From assembly GCF_029360725.1 (NCBI RefSeq), contig NZ_JARKMY010000010.1, forward strand, positions 966,432 to 1,030,431: 64,000 nucleotides of DNA. Direction: 5' to 3'. The notes below the pieces were generated by a model. It was given only the letters and a program-made list of their open reading frames with translations. It did not search any database and had not been told where the DNA came from. The first letter of the stretch is position 1; every line of letters begins with the position of its first letter. This DNA is from Chryseolinea sp. H1M3-3. GTDB lineage: Bacteria > Bacteroidota > Bacteroidia > Cytophagales > Cyclobacteriaceae. Shown here one piece after another: positions 45,790-54,893 of this stretch. The position numbers and the translations under genes were made by a program.

Positions 45790-46383
45790 TTAGTTTAAAA
45801 ATCCGTTCATCAGAACAAATAACAATGGCAAATAATCCTTCAATTGCTCGCGCATTATTTTTAAAGCCTTTCCCATTTGGTTCTCTACTGTTTTTATTGA
45901 GATATTAAGTTGATCCGCGATCTCTGCATATTTCAATTCTTCAAACCGGCTCAACTTAAATACCATTCTGCATTGTTCCGGAAGTTTGTTCATCGCCTGG
46001 TAGATGCGTTCCTCCAATTCAGACGCCATAACTGTGCGTGTTACGGATTCAGTACTGCGTTCCGCAACTGATAATTGGGCTGTGACATGTTGCTGTTTAA
46101 TTTTCTCGTGTTTCAGAACATTAAGGGATGCATTACGCACCATGGCGTAGAGATAAGGCTTTACCCCCGTGTGGATGGCTAGGTTTTCTTTTTTTTCCCA
46201 AACAGAAAGAAAGGTTGATTGCACAATCTCCTCCGCTTCGTCCCGGTCTTGCACAAAACTGTAAGCATAATTGCACAAGGTTTGGTAATAGGTTTTAAAA
46301 ATCATTTCAAAAGCAGTTATATCACCCGCTTGCAGCGTAGTCAAAAGCTGATGTGCCGGCAAATCCACTGTTTTAGCTTCCAT
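45790..46383 (-). CDS. ECF RNA polymerase sigma factor (Bacteroidota FecI-like)
   Basis: The 197-residue protein contains sigma region 2 (DRDEAEEIVQSTFLSVWEKKENL) and region 4 with the helix-turn-helix KYAEIADQLNISIKTVENQMG. This is the Bacteroidota family 1 ECF type that pairs with FecR. The order sigma, FecR, outer-membrane partner is normal, but here the partner is a repeat-barrel STN protein and not a TonB receptor. Its own targets cannot be told from the window. Confidence 0.94.
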   Translation of the reverse strand: MEAKTVDLPAHQLLTTLQAGDITAFEMIFKTYYQTLCNYAYSFVQDRDEAEEIVQSTFLSVWEKKENLAIHTGVKPYLYAMVRNASLNVLKHEKIKQQHVTAQLSVAERSTESVTRTVMASELEERIYQAMNKLPEQCRMVFKLSRFEELKYAEIADQLNISIKTVENQMGKALKIMREQLKDYLPLLFVLMNGFLN

Positions 46384-46495
46384 GAACAGCGAAATTTACG
46401 GCTTTGCGGCGTTGAGGTTATGACAATTGACAAAAGATTTACCCCTATTCGGTAAAAAAGATTTTTTCGCGATCATAAATCGGGTTAGACCGCAT

Positions 46496-47086
46496 CTAGA
46501 CTTCTTCAGCAACCCAGAATGGCGAGCCCGCCTTTATTTTTATCAGGCCGGCGCTGGCTGCTTTCCAATGCTTTCCTTCTGTGTGAGTAAGACCTTCTGT
46601 GTGAAAAAAAGAATCTTGACTTTGTTTTATTGCTATCACAGCGCCTGCGGGTAACCATTTTTCGAAATTCCCCGTCACTACCAGGGACCACTTTTCCTTC
46701 TCATCGTAGACATCCACCTGCAGCGAGTGCCCTACGTTTTCAATCTTACTAAGGATTTCCTCGGTGGGCGTACAGATAATATTTACCGAGGAGTTTTTAT
46801 TCTGAATAAGAAACTGTAGGCCCGCCAGCAAAATATCATTGTGAGCAGAAAGGATTTGAATAGGTTCTTGATCTTTAACAACTTCTTTTAATGTTTCAAA
46901 TGAATATTCATGCTGTATTACAACATCAATTTTTATTCCCCATGGGATTATTGTTTCCAGCATATGATCGGCAACCATGATTAATGGCACCCACTCTAAT
47001 AACGGCTCTACAGCATGAATAGAGACAGATTCCAGAATAAAAAGTGCTGGTTCTTGACCTTCTTTTACAAAATGATGTGATGACAT
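46496..47086 (-). CDS. Thiamine pyrophosphokinase-like protein, catalytic motif missing
   Basis: The 196-residue protein starts MSSHHFVKEGQEPALFI and continues LLEWVPLIMVADHMLETIIPWGIKIDVV, which resembles the N-terminus of Bacteroidota thiamine pyrophosphokinases as I remember them. Where those have GDFDS, this sequence reads VIQHEYS. The later Asp-His region of the family (DHT-type) is also not evident. The C-terminal half keeps a beta-rich shape with GLTHTEG. So it looks like a relative that has lost catalysis or taken another role. It is monocistronic, with a 112-base gap after the ECF gene. Identity rests on pattern memory and needs a profile search. Confidence 0.5.
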   Translation of the reverse strand: MSSHHFVKEGQEPALFILESVSIHAVEPLLEWVPLIMVADHMLETIIPWGIKIDVVIQHEYSFETLKEVVKDQEPIQILSAHNDILLAGLQFLIQNKNSSVNIICTPTEEILSKIENVGHSLQVDVYDEKEKWSLVVTGNFEKWLPAGAVIAIKQSQDSFFHTEGLTHTEGKHWKAASAGLIKIKAGSPFWVAEEV

Positions 47087-47253
47087 GGAATGACGTAACG
47101 CCTAAAGTTAAATGCAAAAATTGAGAGTCAGAAAAGCATGAGTTAAGCATTTGACCTCATATTGCACTTTACAGTTTCAAGAGGGTTGTAGATTAGTATA
47201 CAACTCACGACTTTTCCCATCAAAAAGCTAAATTGCACTCAAAATAATAACAC

Positions 47254-47868
47254 ATGCTAGAAGCAAACGACTGCTATACAATTTTCCAGCAAAGCATTGA
47301 TGATTATCATGTACATGACCATGTTGATACATTGTTACATAATCCTTATCCAACTGGTAGTTTTAATGGCTTGCTTTACGGCAAAAATTGGATAGATACC
47401 GTACAGTGGCATCTTGAAGACATTATCCGTGTGCCCACTATCGACCCCGTTGAAGCCTTGAAAATTAAAAGAAGAATTGATAAATCTAACCAAGACCGAA
47501 CAGACATGGTGGAGAAACTCGATGATTTTTTCCTGGAACAGTTTAAGAACGTAAAGGCGCAACCTGGCACACGCATAAATTCTGAAACCCCTGCATGGCT
47601 ATTGGATCGGATGAGCATTTTAATGCTCAAAATCTATCACATGAAACAGCAAACTGAGCGTACCGACGTAAGCCAGGAACATACTAAAACGACAAACGCA
47701 AAGCTTGCTATCTTGATGGAACAGAAAGCAGATATGCAACTTGCTTACGATGAGCTGATCGAAGACATCAAACATGGAAGAAGAAGATTTAAAGTTTACA
47801 GGCAAATGAAAATGTATAACGATGCTTCTTTGAATCCCATGTTGTACGGCACCAAATCCACATCATAG
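47254..47868 (+). CDS. DUF4254 family protein
   Basis: The 204-residue soluble, mostly helical protein matches the DUF4254 pattern: FNGLLYGKNWIDTVQWHLED (residues 39-58), IKRRIDKSNQDRTDMVEKLD, and a last helix ending MKMYNDASLNPMLY. Such genes commonly stand beside GT9 glycosyltransferases in Bacteroidota; here the GT9 gene follows by 67 bases. The role is unknown, presumably in cell-surface glycan or lipopolysaccharide assembly. Confidence 0.88.
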   Translation: MLEANDCYTIFQQSIDDYHVHDHVDTLLHNPYPTGSFNGLLYGKNWIDTVQWHLEDIIRVPTIDPVEALKIKRRIDKSNQDRTDMVEKLDDFFLEQFKNVKAQPGTRINSETPAWLLDRMSILMLKIYHMKQQTERTDVSQEHTKTTNAKLAILMEQKADMQLAYDELIEDIKHGRRRFKVYRQMKMYNDASLNPMLYGTKSTS

Positions 47869-47935
47869 AAGGTTGATCAATGACAAGAAGTGAAAAGCGT
47901 GTTGCAGCTTTCAAATTAGACCTTTATCTTCAAAC

Positions 47936-48994
47936 GTGGCTCTTACAAAAATTTTAGTACTTCGTTTCTCCGCGATGGGTGATGTCGTACTGCTCGTTCC
48001 GGTGATCCGTTCATTTGTTGCTGCTTATCCTGACGCAGAAGTTACTGTAGTGACGCGTCCAAAGTTCGCTTCTTTTTTTACAGATATCGAAAGGGTCGTG
48101 CCGTTTCCTGCCGACGTAGACCATACCTACAACGGCATATTCGGAATGCGAGACTTGTTCAAAAAGCTTTTGAAAAAATCGAGTTATGATGTAGTAATCG
48201 ACATGCACGATCATGTTCGTACGATGATTTTGAGAAATCTTTTTAAAATATTTTTCACACGTGTTGTTGTTTTCGATAAAGGAAGAAAAGAAAAAAAGGA
48301 AGTCGCTCGTAAGGAAAACAAAATTGTAAGGCCATTACTACATACCGTTGAACGATATCGGCTGGCTTTTGAGAAGGCTGGCTTTCCATTTCAAATCCAA
48401 CCCCCCCCTTACTTTCAGATAAAACAAAGCATACAAGACGAGACAAATGAATGGCTCATTAAAAACATTTCGAAAAAAAAAGAGAAATGGATAGGCATCG
48501 CACCTTTTGCCATGCATCAATCTAAAATTTGGCCGCTGGAGAATTATACTGTTGTCATAGCGCAGTTAGTAGAGAGGTTGCCTGTTAAATTTTTCTTATT
48601 TGGAGGTGGCGAAAAAGAAATAAAATTTTTTGAAAGCCTTAAGGAAAAGTTTCCCGCGCACTGCCTGATCGTGGCGGGGCAACTCAAGCTTAAACAAGAA
48701 CTTGCGCTGATCGAAAAACTGGATTTGATGTTATGCGTAGACTCTTCTAACATGCACCTTGCATCGCTCATGGGCATTCCGATAATTTCCCTTTGGGGAG
48801 GCACCCATACCGATGTCGGTTTCGGTCCCTATGGAAAAGGGCCTGATAGTATTCTTCAAATCAGCCGGCAAGAACTGCCGTGCCGTCCATGCTCGGTGTA
48901 TGGCCGAGAAAAATGCTATCGCGGTGATTTCGCATGTCTTACCTGGATTCAGCCGGCTTTAGTCGCCGAGAAAATTGAAAAATCAATGATGTAA
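47936..48994 (+). CDS. Glycosyltransferase family 9 protein (heptosyltransferase-like)
   Basis: The 352-residue protein transfers a sugar, probably heptose or a relative, to the lipopolysaccharide core. It shows the GT9 start RFSAMGDVVLLVPVIRSF (residues 10-27), the nucleotide-sugar region IGIAPFAMHQSKIWPLENY and the C-terminal VDSSNMHLASLMGIPIISLWGGTHTDVGFG. The start is GTG (47936). It follows the DUF4254 gene and is probably cotranscribed. Donor and acceptor are not known. Confidence 0.92.
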   Translation: MALTKILVLRFSAMGDVVLLVPVIRSFVAAYPDAEVTVVTRPKFASFFTDIERVVPFPADVDHTYNGIFGMRDLFKKLLKKSSYDVVIDMHDHVRTMILRNLFKIFFTRVVVFDKGRKEKKEVARKENKIVRPLLHTVERYRLAFEKAGFPFQIQPPPYFQIKQSIQDETNEWLIKNISKKKEKWIGIAPFAMHQSKIWPLENYTVVIAQLVERLPVKFFLFGGGEKEIKFFESLKEKFPAHCLIVAGQLKLKQELALIEKLDLMLCVDSSNMHLASLMGIPIISLWGGTHTDVGFGPYGKGPDSILQISRQELPCRPCSVYGREKCYRGDFACLTWIQPALVAEKIEKSMM

Positions 48995-49077
48995 TTTCTT
49001 TATAGGGATGTTAATTTTTTTTCGAAGGGAATTTTTTAACTCGCGTCTTGTTTCGGTGATAGATGTACTCAACAACT

Positions 49078-49701
49078 ATGAATAAAACGCTTGATACGAT
49101 AATTTTTGACTTAGGGGCCGTGTTAATTGATTGGAACCCACGTTACCTCTACCGTAAAATTTTTAAAACTGAGGACGAGATAACATGGTTCCTCGAAAAT
49201 ATTTGCACCAGTGAGTGGAATGATGAACAAGATGCTGGAAGGTCGTTTACGGAAGCTACGGAATATTTAGTAGCAAAACATCCTGAATGGGAGGTACCTG
49301 TGCGCGCCTGGTATGATCGCTGGCACGAAACGATTCAGGGGCCTATTCATGACACAGTAGACATTTTAAAATCGATTAGGGAATCGAAACAGTATAAACT
49401 TTATGCGTTGACAAACTGGTCGGCGGAAACATTTCCCTGGGCGCTCAATACTTTTGATTTTCTCCATTGGTTTGAAGGCATTGTTGTATCAGGCATCGAA
49501 AAAAAGAGAAAGCCACATCCAGAATTTTACCAGATCCTTTTTGACCGCTACAAAATCAACCCGGCCAATGCATTGTTCATTGACGATAACTTAAAAAATA
49601 TTGAAGCAGGAAAAAGAATCGGACTTACCACCATTCACTTTAAATCTCCTGAACAATTGCAGGAGGAGTTAAATCAATATGGAATACTGATCAAGTCGTA
49701 A
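49078..49701 (+). CDS. HAD-superfamily hydrolase (YihX-like)
   Basis: The protein (207 residues from the ATG at 49078) is a HAD subfamily IA phosphatase. Motif I is IIFDLGAVLIDWNP with the nucleophilic Asp. Motif II is YALTNWSAE, motif III includes the Lys of KKRKPHPEFYQ, and motif IV is ALFIDDNLKNIEAG. As in YihX the usual second Asp of motif I is replaced by Gly. Substrate is likely a small sugar or nucleotide phosphate. An upstream ATG five codons earlier is possible but less typical. Confidence 0.9.
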   Translation: MNKTLDTIIFDLGAVLIDWNPRYLYRKIFKTEDEITWFLENICTSEWNDEQDAGRSFTEATEYLVAKHPEWEVPVRAWYDRWHETIQGPIHDTVDILKSIRESKQYKLYALTNWSAETFPWALNTFDFLHWFEGIVVSGIEKKRKPHPEFYQILFDRYKINPANALFIDDNLKNIEAGKRIGLTTIHFKSPEQLQEELNQYGILIKS

Positions 49702-49776
49702 TACCAGTTTCTAATCCCAAGAAAAAATTGCTCCCTTGCACCGGGGTACAAAAAAGGTTGATTGATCGCGGGGAAA

Positions 49777-51027
49777 TTATTTTGAGAATTCTAAAATGCA
49801 ATTCTCAATAATGTCACAACATTCATGAATTTGATCCTCTGTAATAATCAACGGAGGGGCCAAGCGAATAATATTTCCATGGGTAGGTTTTGCAAGCAAT
49901 CCGTGCTTTAAGAACTCCATGCAAATATTCCATGCTGTTTCGCTTTCCGGTGTATCGTTGATAACAATAGCGTTTAAAAGTCCCTTACCCCGCACCATGG
50001 TAATGAGATCTGTTTTTTTCTCCAGTGCTTTCATCCGGTCACGAAAGATAATTCCAAGGCGGTAGGCGTTTTCGGCCAGGTTTTCATCTTGAACAACTTG
50101 AAGGGCCTCCATACAAACCACGGCAGCCAAAGGATTGCCTCCAAAGGTTGAGCCATGTTCGCCTGGTTTTATCACAAGCATGATATCGTCGTCAGCAAGT
50201 ACAAGTGAAATTGGAAGCACGCCTCCAGACAAAGCTTTTCCCAAAATCAACACATCCGGTCGTACCTGTTCATAGTCAGATGCCAATCGTTTGCCGGTAC
50301 GCGCGATCCCAGTCTGAATTTCGTCCATCATCAGCAATACATTGTTTTTGCGGCATATTTCTGCTGCCGCTTTTAGATAGCCATCACCAGGAACATACAC
50401 TCCGGCTTCTCCTTGGATGGGCTCAATCCATAATGCGCATACTTGTGGGTTTGCTAATGCTTCTTCTATTCCCTGGACACTATCATAATCGATGATTTCA
50501 AAGCCGGGCATAAAGGGACCAAATCCGCTACGCGCAGAACCCTCCGTGGAGGCTGAGATTATCGTTGTGGTACGTCCATGAAAATTCTGCCGTGCCGCTA
50601 CAATAATTGCTTTATTATCCGGAATACCTTTTTTAGTATATCCCCATTTTCTCGCAAGTTTAATTGCCGTTTCATTAGCTTCTGCTCCACTGTTCATGAA
50701 AAGCGCCTTGTCGTAACCGAAAAGATCGCAGACATACTTCTCGGAAATCCCAAGCTTGTCATTATAAAATGCCCGGGAAGTCAGTGTCAATTCCTTTGCT
50801 TGTTCAATAAGCGCCTGGACAATCCGTGGATGACAATGCCCTTGGTTAACCGCACTATAAGCAGAAAGAAAATCGTAATAACGTTTACCTTCTACATCCC
50901 AAACAAAAACCCCTTCGCCTTTGCTGATAACCACTGGCATCGGATGATAATTATGAGCACCATACCGATCTTCCAAGTTGATCGCTTCTTGGCTGGAGGT
51001 TATTGTTCCGTACATAGATTTATGCAT
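49777..51027 (-). CDS. rocD: Ornithine--oxo-acid transaminase
   Basis: This class III PLP aminotransferase converts ornithine and 2-oxoglutarate to glutamate semialdehyde and glutamate. The 416-residue protein shows the ornithine aminotransferase start EDRYGAHNYHPMPVVI, MNSGAEANETAIKLAR, MMDEIQTGIARTGK and the PLP lysine in LILGKALSGG. The N-terminal NYHPMPVV is characteristic of the ornithine enzyme against other class III enzymes. It is monocistronic, convergent with the HAD gene. Confidence 0.95.
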   Translation of the reverse strand: MHKSMYGTITSSQEAINLEDRYGAHNYHPMPVVISKGEGVFVWDVEGKRYYDFLSAYSAVNQGHCHPRIVQALIEQAKELTLTSRAFYNDKLGISEKYVCDLFGYDKALFMNSGAEANETAIKLARKWGYTKKGIPDNKAIIVAARQNFHGRTTTIISASTEGSARSGFGPFMPGFEIIDYDSVQGIEEALANPQVCALWIEPIQGEAGVYVPGDGYLKAAAEICRKNNVLLMMDEIQTGIARTGKRLASDYEQVRPDVLILGKALSGGVLPISLVLADDDIMLVIKPGEHGSTFGGNPLAAVVCMEALQVVQDENLAENAYRLGIIFRDRMKALEKKTDLITMVRGKGLLNAIVINDTPESETAWNICMEFLKHGLLAKPTHGNIIRLAPPLIITEDQIHECCDIIENCILEFSK

Positions 51028-51156
51028 TTACAAAGTTAATTAAGCGCCGTGTTTTAAAAAATTAGTGTCTACATTATCATTTCGGCCAATGGCACTAACC
51101 AAAAAGATTGGGTAATAATGAATAGATTTGAAGAAATATTATATAAACATTAATAG

Positions 51157-52611
51157 ATGACGATTATTCACATTTTTTTGATCATCGTAATTTTAATGCT
51201 GCTTTTAATTCTTTGGATAATTATAAAAGCAAAGGATAAAACTGAGTACGTTGATCTCAGAACTGAAGTGGCAAAGGTTGCCTCAGATTTATCTAAACTA
51301 GACCCATTGTTAAGAAATGAATTCTCAAGAAATCGAGAGGAGATTCAAAAGAATTCGCGGGATAGCAGAGAAGAACTTAGCAATTCGTTTCGAAACCTGG
51401 GAACGGGATTACAGACATCATTCAGAGACACAAAAGAAGATCTATCAAAATCTCTTAAATCATTTGAAGAAAGATTCAGCCTGGGCGTAAGGGAATTTAA
51501 TGAACTTCAAAAACAAAAGTTTGATGATTTAATTAACAAGCAGCATCAACTAAAATCAGAAGTAGAAGTAAGACTCGATAAAATCAAAGAGACAGTTGAT
51601 TCTCAATTGCAAAAAATTCAAGATCAGAATTCCAAGAAACTGGACGAAATGAGAGCTACCGTAGATGAGAAGCTACAGTCTAGCATTGAAGCCCGCTTTA
51701 ATGAATCGTTTAAATTAATCAGCAACCGACTGGATCAAGTTCATCAAGGATTAGGCGAAATGCAGAAACTTGCAACCGGTGTTGGTGATCTGAAGAAAGT
51801 ATTAACCAATGTAAAAACGCGGGGAGGGCTAGGTGAAATTCAATTGGGTAGTATTCTTGAAGAAATCTTTTCGCCTGAACAATACAACAAAAATTCAGTT
51901 GTAAAACCTGGCACTATGGAAAGGGTGGAGTATACTATAAAATTGCCAGGGAAAAATAATGATGCATCGCCGGTTCTTCTACCCATTGATTCCAAATTTC
52001 CCAATGAAGACTATCAAAGACTGATCGAAGCTTATGAAAATGCTGATAAGTCGAGTCAAAAGGAAATTGAAGATGCAAAAAAAATCTTTATTGGTTCAGT
52101 CAGAAAAAACGCAAAAGATATCAGGGAGAAATACATCAATCCGCCGGTTACAACAGATTTTGCAATTATGTTTGTTCCTACCGAAGGACTCTATGCGGAA
52201 ATCTTGAGAACGACCGGTCTTTTTGAAACACTGCAGCGGGACTATCGCGTAACTGTAGTTGGCCCGACTAACTTAGTAGCATTTTTGAGCAGTTTACAGA
52301 TGGGCTTTAGAACATTAGCTATAGAAAAAAGGTCAAGTGAAGTTTGGCAAATACTTGGCGCTGTAAAAACACAGTTTGGAGAATTTGGAAAGATTTTAGA
52401 GAAAACGAAGAAAAAGTTAATCGAGGCAACAAATGTAATAGACAATGCGGGCGTGAAGTCACGCGTCATTGAGAGAAGGTTGAAGACAGTGCAAGAATTA
52501 TCTCCCGATGAGGCCGTTACTTTGCTTGGAGAACCTATTGATTTTGAAATAGAAGACAGCATTGCTAACGTATCAACTGACGAAGAAAGAGAACCGGAAC
52601 TCCCCTTCTAA
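51157..52611 (+). CDS. rmuC: DNA recombination protein RmuC
   Basis: The 484-residue protein has one N-terminal hydrophobic segment (residues 1-23), a long coiled coil (about 30-200, rich in E, K, L, Q) and the RmuC nuclease-like domain (about 220-430). The domain starts NVKTRGGLGEIQLGSILEEI and includes LPIDSKFPNEDYQRLIEAYE and the late AFLSSLQMGFRTLAIEKRS. RmuC limits inversion and recombination at short repeats and can act in defence against mobile DNA. It precedes a GroES-like gene by 40 bases. Confidence 0.94.
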   Translation: MTIIHIFLIIVILMLLLILWIIIKAKDKTEYVDLRTEVAKVASDLSKLDPLLRNEFSRNREEIQKNSRDSREELSNSFRNLGTGLQTSFRDTKEDLSKSLKSFEERFSLGVREFNELQKQKFDDLINKQHQLKSEVEVRLDKIKETVDSQLQKIQDQNSKKLDEMRATVDEKLQSSIEARFNESFKLISNRLDQVHQGLGEMQKLATGVGDLKKVLTNVKTRGGLGEIQLGSILEEIFSPEQYNKNSVVKPGTMERVEYTIKLPGKNNDASPVLLPIDSKFPNEDYQRLIEAYENADKSSQKEIEDAKKIFIGSVRKNAKDIREKYINPPVTTDFAIMFVPTEGLYAEILRTTGLFETLQRDYRVTVVGPTNLVAFLSSLQMGFRTLAIEKRSSEVWQILGAVKTQFGEFGKILEKTKKKLIEATNVIDNAGVKSRVIERRLKTVQELSPDEAVTLLGEPIDFEIEDSIANVSTDEEREPELPF

Positions 52612-52651
52612 CAGACTGAAATTAAATTAAACATGGATAAGAATCGCGACA

Positions 52652-53026
52652 ATGAAAATAACATCAGAAAATAAACTTAAAAAACTAATTGTAGTAGGTG
52701 ATCGCGTTTTAATTAAACCCACCAAACAATCCGACAAGACATCATCCGGACTTTATCTTCCCCCAGGTGTACAGGAAAAGGAAAAAATACAAAGCGGTTA
52801 TGTAATAAAAGTTGGACCCGGATATCCTCTACCCTTACCCGTCGATGAAGATGATATGTGGAAAGGAAAGGATGAACAAGTAAAATACCTCCCCCTGCAG
52901 GCACAAGAAGGAGATCTGGCAATCTTTCTGCAAAAAGGCGCTATTGAGGTAATCTATGAGGATGAGAAATATTTCATCGTTCCGCAGTCATCAATATTAA
53001 TGTTAGAACGTGAGGAGGAATTGTAA
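52652..53026 (+). CDS. GroES-family co-chaperonin-like protein
   Basis: The 124-residue protein has the GroES beta-barrel start (LIVVGDRVLIKPTKQSDKTSSGLYLP) with the mobile-loop region in place, and the later GDLAIFLQKGAIEVIYEDEKYFIVPQSSIL. It is about 28 residues longer than GroES, mainly because of a loop insertion after VIKVGPGYPLPLPVDEDD. No groEL lies beside it. Solitary, longer GroES paralogues of this kind occur in Bacteroidota; whether they bind GroEL is not known. It shares the strand with rmuC and the 68-residue gene. Confidence 0.85.
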   Translation: MKITSENKLKKLIVVGDRVLIKPTKQSDKTSSGLYLPPGVQEKEKIQSGYVIKVGPGYPLPLPVDEDDMWKGKDEQVKYLPLQAQEGDLAIFLQKGAIEVIYEDEKYFIVPQSSILMLEREEEL

Positions 53027-53080
53027 AGCGACATGAACCCTTTCCAAAGAATTCAAGTTAAATCTTTTTAAACATAAAAA

Positions 53081-53287
53081 ATGGCTGGGCTTTCATTTGA
53101 TGTATTGCGAACGGGGAAGAAATATGCGCTGGTTAACTTTGGCGAGAAGCATGAATTTATTATTGAGAACATTTTGGTAAATGGCGACTTCAAAGTAAAA
53201 GATCTGCTAACGTTAGAACGTTATCATTTGAAGGATCTTATTAAATACGGTAAGGGAAATGACTTTATGTTAGAAGAAATACCGTAA
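53081..53287 (+). CDS. Small conserved-looking protein of unknown function (68 aa)
   Basis: The predicted product is 68 residues, beginning MAGLSFDVLRTGKKYALVN and ending MLEEIP. It is soluble, with alternating strand-like segments (ALVNFGEKHEFIIENI) and a lysine-rich end. The frame is supported by its place in a compact plus-strand run (54 bases after the GroES-like gene, 54 before the peptidase gene) and by normal codon use. I do not recognise a domain. Confidence 0.7.
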   Translation: MAGLSFDVLRTGKKYALVNFGEKHEFIIENILVNGDFKVKDLLTLERYHLKDLIKYGKGNDFMLEEIP

Positions 53288-53341
53288 TTATTAACCAGTT
53301 TAACGAACATTTTAAGGCGCAATTTGAAACACACCACTTGT

Positions 53342-54799
53342 ATGAAAAGATTAATTATACTGCTGCTGTTTTTAACTCCATTCCTTGCTTATACACAGCC
53401 TTCGGAAGATTTGCCTTCTGATTTTTTAAACCAGGAATTTCACAAAGGACGCAGACAGGCTCTCCGTGATAAATTGCCTTCAAATTCCGTTGCAGTTTTT
53501 TTTGCCAACCCTACACGCAATCGCTCAAATGATGTTGACTTTGTTTACCATCAAGATCCGAACTTTTATTACCTCACTGGCTATAAAGAACCGGATGCTG
53601 TACTGCTGATTTTTAAAGACAAGCAGACGGCAAAAAACGGCGCTCAGTACGATGAGATAATTTTTGTTCAGCCCAGAAATGCCAACGCCGAAATGTGGAC
53701 GGGTAGACGATTGGGTGATGAAGGTGTAAAAACGAAATTAGGATTAAATCAGGCGTTCAATAACACAGAGTTCAAAAAATACAATATCGACTTCACAAAA
53801 TTTGATGCCATCTTATTTCATGATTTTAACAATGATGTGCGCGACAATCCGAAAGACTCCGCTGACTTATACAGTTTGATTGAGCAATTCAAACAGAAGG
53901 TTAATTATCCCTCAAAGGAAAGCACATTGAATGTTGCACGTGAATCAAAAAAAAACAACTTAAATACCAAAGAACTCCCGGTATTAATGGGCATGCTTCG
54001 CGGCGTAAAAACCAAAGAAGAGCTGGAACTTGTCCGCAAAGCAGTTAGCATATCTGGAATGGCCCAACGGGAAGTTATGAAAGCAATAAAACCTGGAATG
54101 TCGGAAAGAGAAATTCAAGGAATACATGAGTACATCTTTAAAAAATATGAAGCCGAGGATGTGGGTTACCCGTCCATCGTTGGTGCTGGTCATAATGGAT
54201 GCATTCTCCACTACATTGAAAACTATAAGCCAACCGTTGCAAACACGGAATTAATTTTAATGGACTTAGGGGCAGAATATCATGGTTATACCGCTGACGT
54301 AACGAGAACTATACCCATTTCAGGAAAATTTTCAGTCGAGCAACGGCAGATTTATGATTTGGTTTTAAAAGCACAGGAAGAAGCCATGAAAGCTTGCAAG
54401 CCAGGAATCACAACACAAGAACTTAGTACCATTACTCGAAATGTTATCAATCGTGGATTGGTCGAATTGGGAATCATTAAAACTGAAAACGAAAAGCATC
54501 TATACTACCCGCACGGGTGCTGCCATCACATTGGGTTAGATGTACACGATCCCATTCCTCAAGGCAAGCTTCAGGAGAACATGATCATTACCGTTGAGCC
54601 TGGAATATATATTCCTGAAAATGCCAACTGCGATAAACGGTGGTGGGGCATCGCGGTGCGAATCGAAGATGACTGTCTGATCACTAAAGATGGCTTTGAA
54701 TTACTGTCATCCTCAGCACCTCGCAAGGCTGAAGAGATAGAGGCACTCATGAAAGAACCCAGTGCCCTGGATGATTTTGAACTTCCGGAAATCAAGTAG
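53342..54799 (+). CDS. Secreted Xaa-Pro aminopeptidase (M24B family)
   Basis: The protein (485 residues from the ATG at 53342) has a signal peptide (ends AYTQ), an aminopeptidase P N-terminal domain (about 25-170) and an M24 metallopeptidase domain. The dinuclear metal ligands are visible: Asp in LILMDLGAEYHGYTADVTRT (two Asp), His in PHGCCHHIGLDVHD, Glu in ITVEPGIYIP and Glu in VRIEDDCLI. It would remove N-terminal residues before proline from peptides. A TTG six codons earlier is open but gives no better signal. It ends at a weak terminator shared with ndk. Confidence 0.93.
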   Translation: MKRLIILLLFLTPFLAYTQPSEDLPSDFLNQEFHKGRRQALRDKLPSNSVAVFFANPTRNRSNDVDFVYHQDPNFYYLTGYKEPDAVLLIFKDKQTAKNGAQYDEIIFVQPRNANAEMWTGRRLGDEGVKTKLGLNQAFNNTEFKKYNIDFTKFDAILFHDFNNDVRDNPKDSADLYSLIEQFKQKVNYPSKESTLNVARESKKNNLNTKELPVLMGMLRGVKTKEELELVRKAVSISGMAQREVMKAIKPGMSEREIQGIHEYIFKKYEAEDVGYPSIVGAGHNGCILHYIENYKPTVANTELILMDLGAEYHGYTADVTRTIPISGKFSVEQRQIYDLVLKAQEEAMKACKPGITTQELSTITRNVINRGLVELGIIKTENEKHLYYPHGCCHHIGLDVHDPIPQGKLQENMIITVEPGIYIPENANCDKRWWGIAVRIEDDCLITKDGFELLSSSAPRKAEEIEALMKEPSALDDFELPEIK

Positions 54800-54817
54800 T
54801 GCCATTTTCCAAGAACA

Positions 54818-54853
54818 AAAAAAGCCAGGTATCAGACTGACTTTTTTTCCTTT
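54818..54853. terminator. Weak bidirectional terminator between the M24 peptidase gene and ndk
   Basis: AAAAAAAGCCAG and CTGACTTTTTTT form a short, A/T-rich hairpin with one mismatch around GTATCAGA. Both flanks are suitable (A run on the left, T run on the right) for convergent genes. Confidence 0.5.
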
Positions 54854-54893
54854 CATTTTTTTATAAAGTGCCAAAAGGCGCTAAAGATTAGAT

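Noticed and set aside
45519..45908. A 129-codon open frame opposite fecR and the sigma gene
   Set aside because: It spans two clear minus-strand genes; no domain or start context.
47183..47202. Inverted repeat GTTGTA...TACAAC before the DUF4254 gene
   Set aside because: Short, AT-rich and without other promoter or operator signs.
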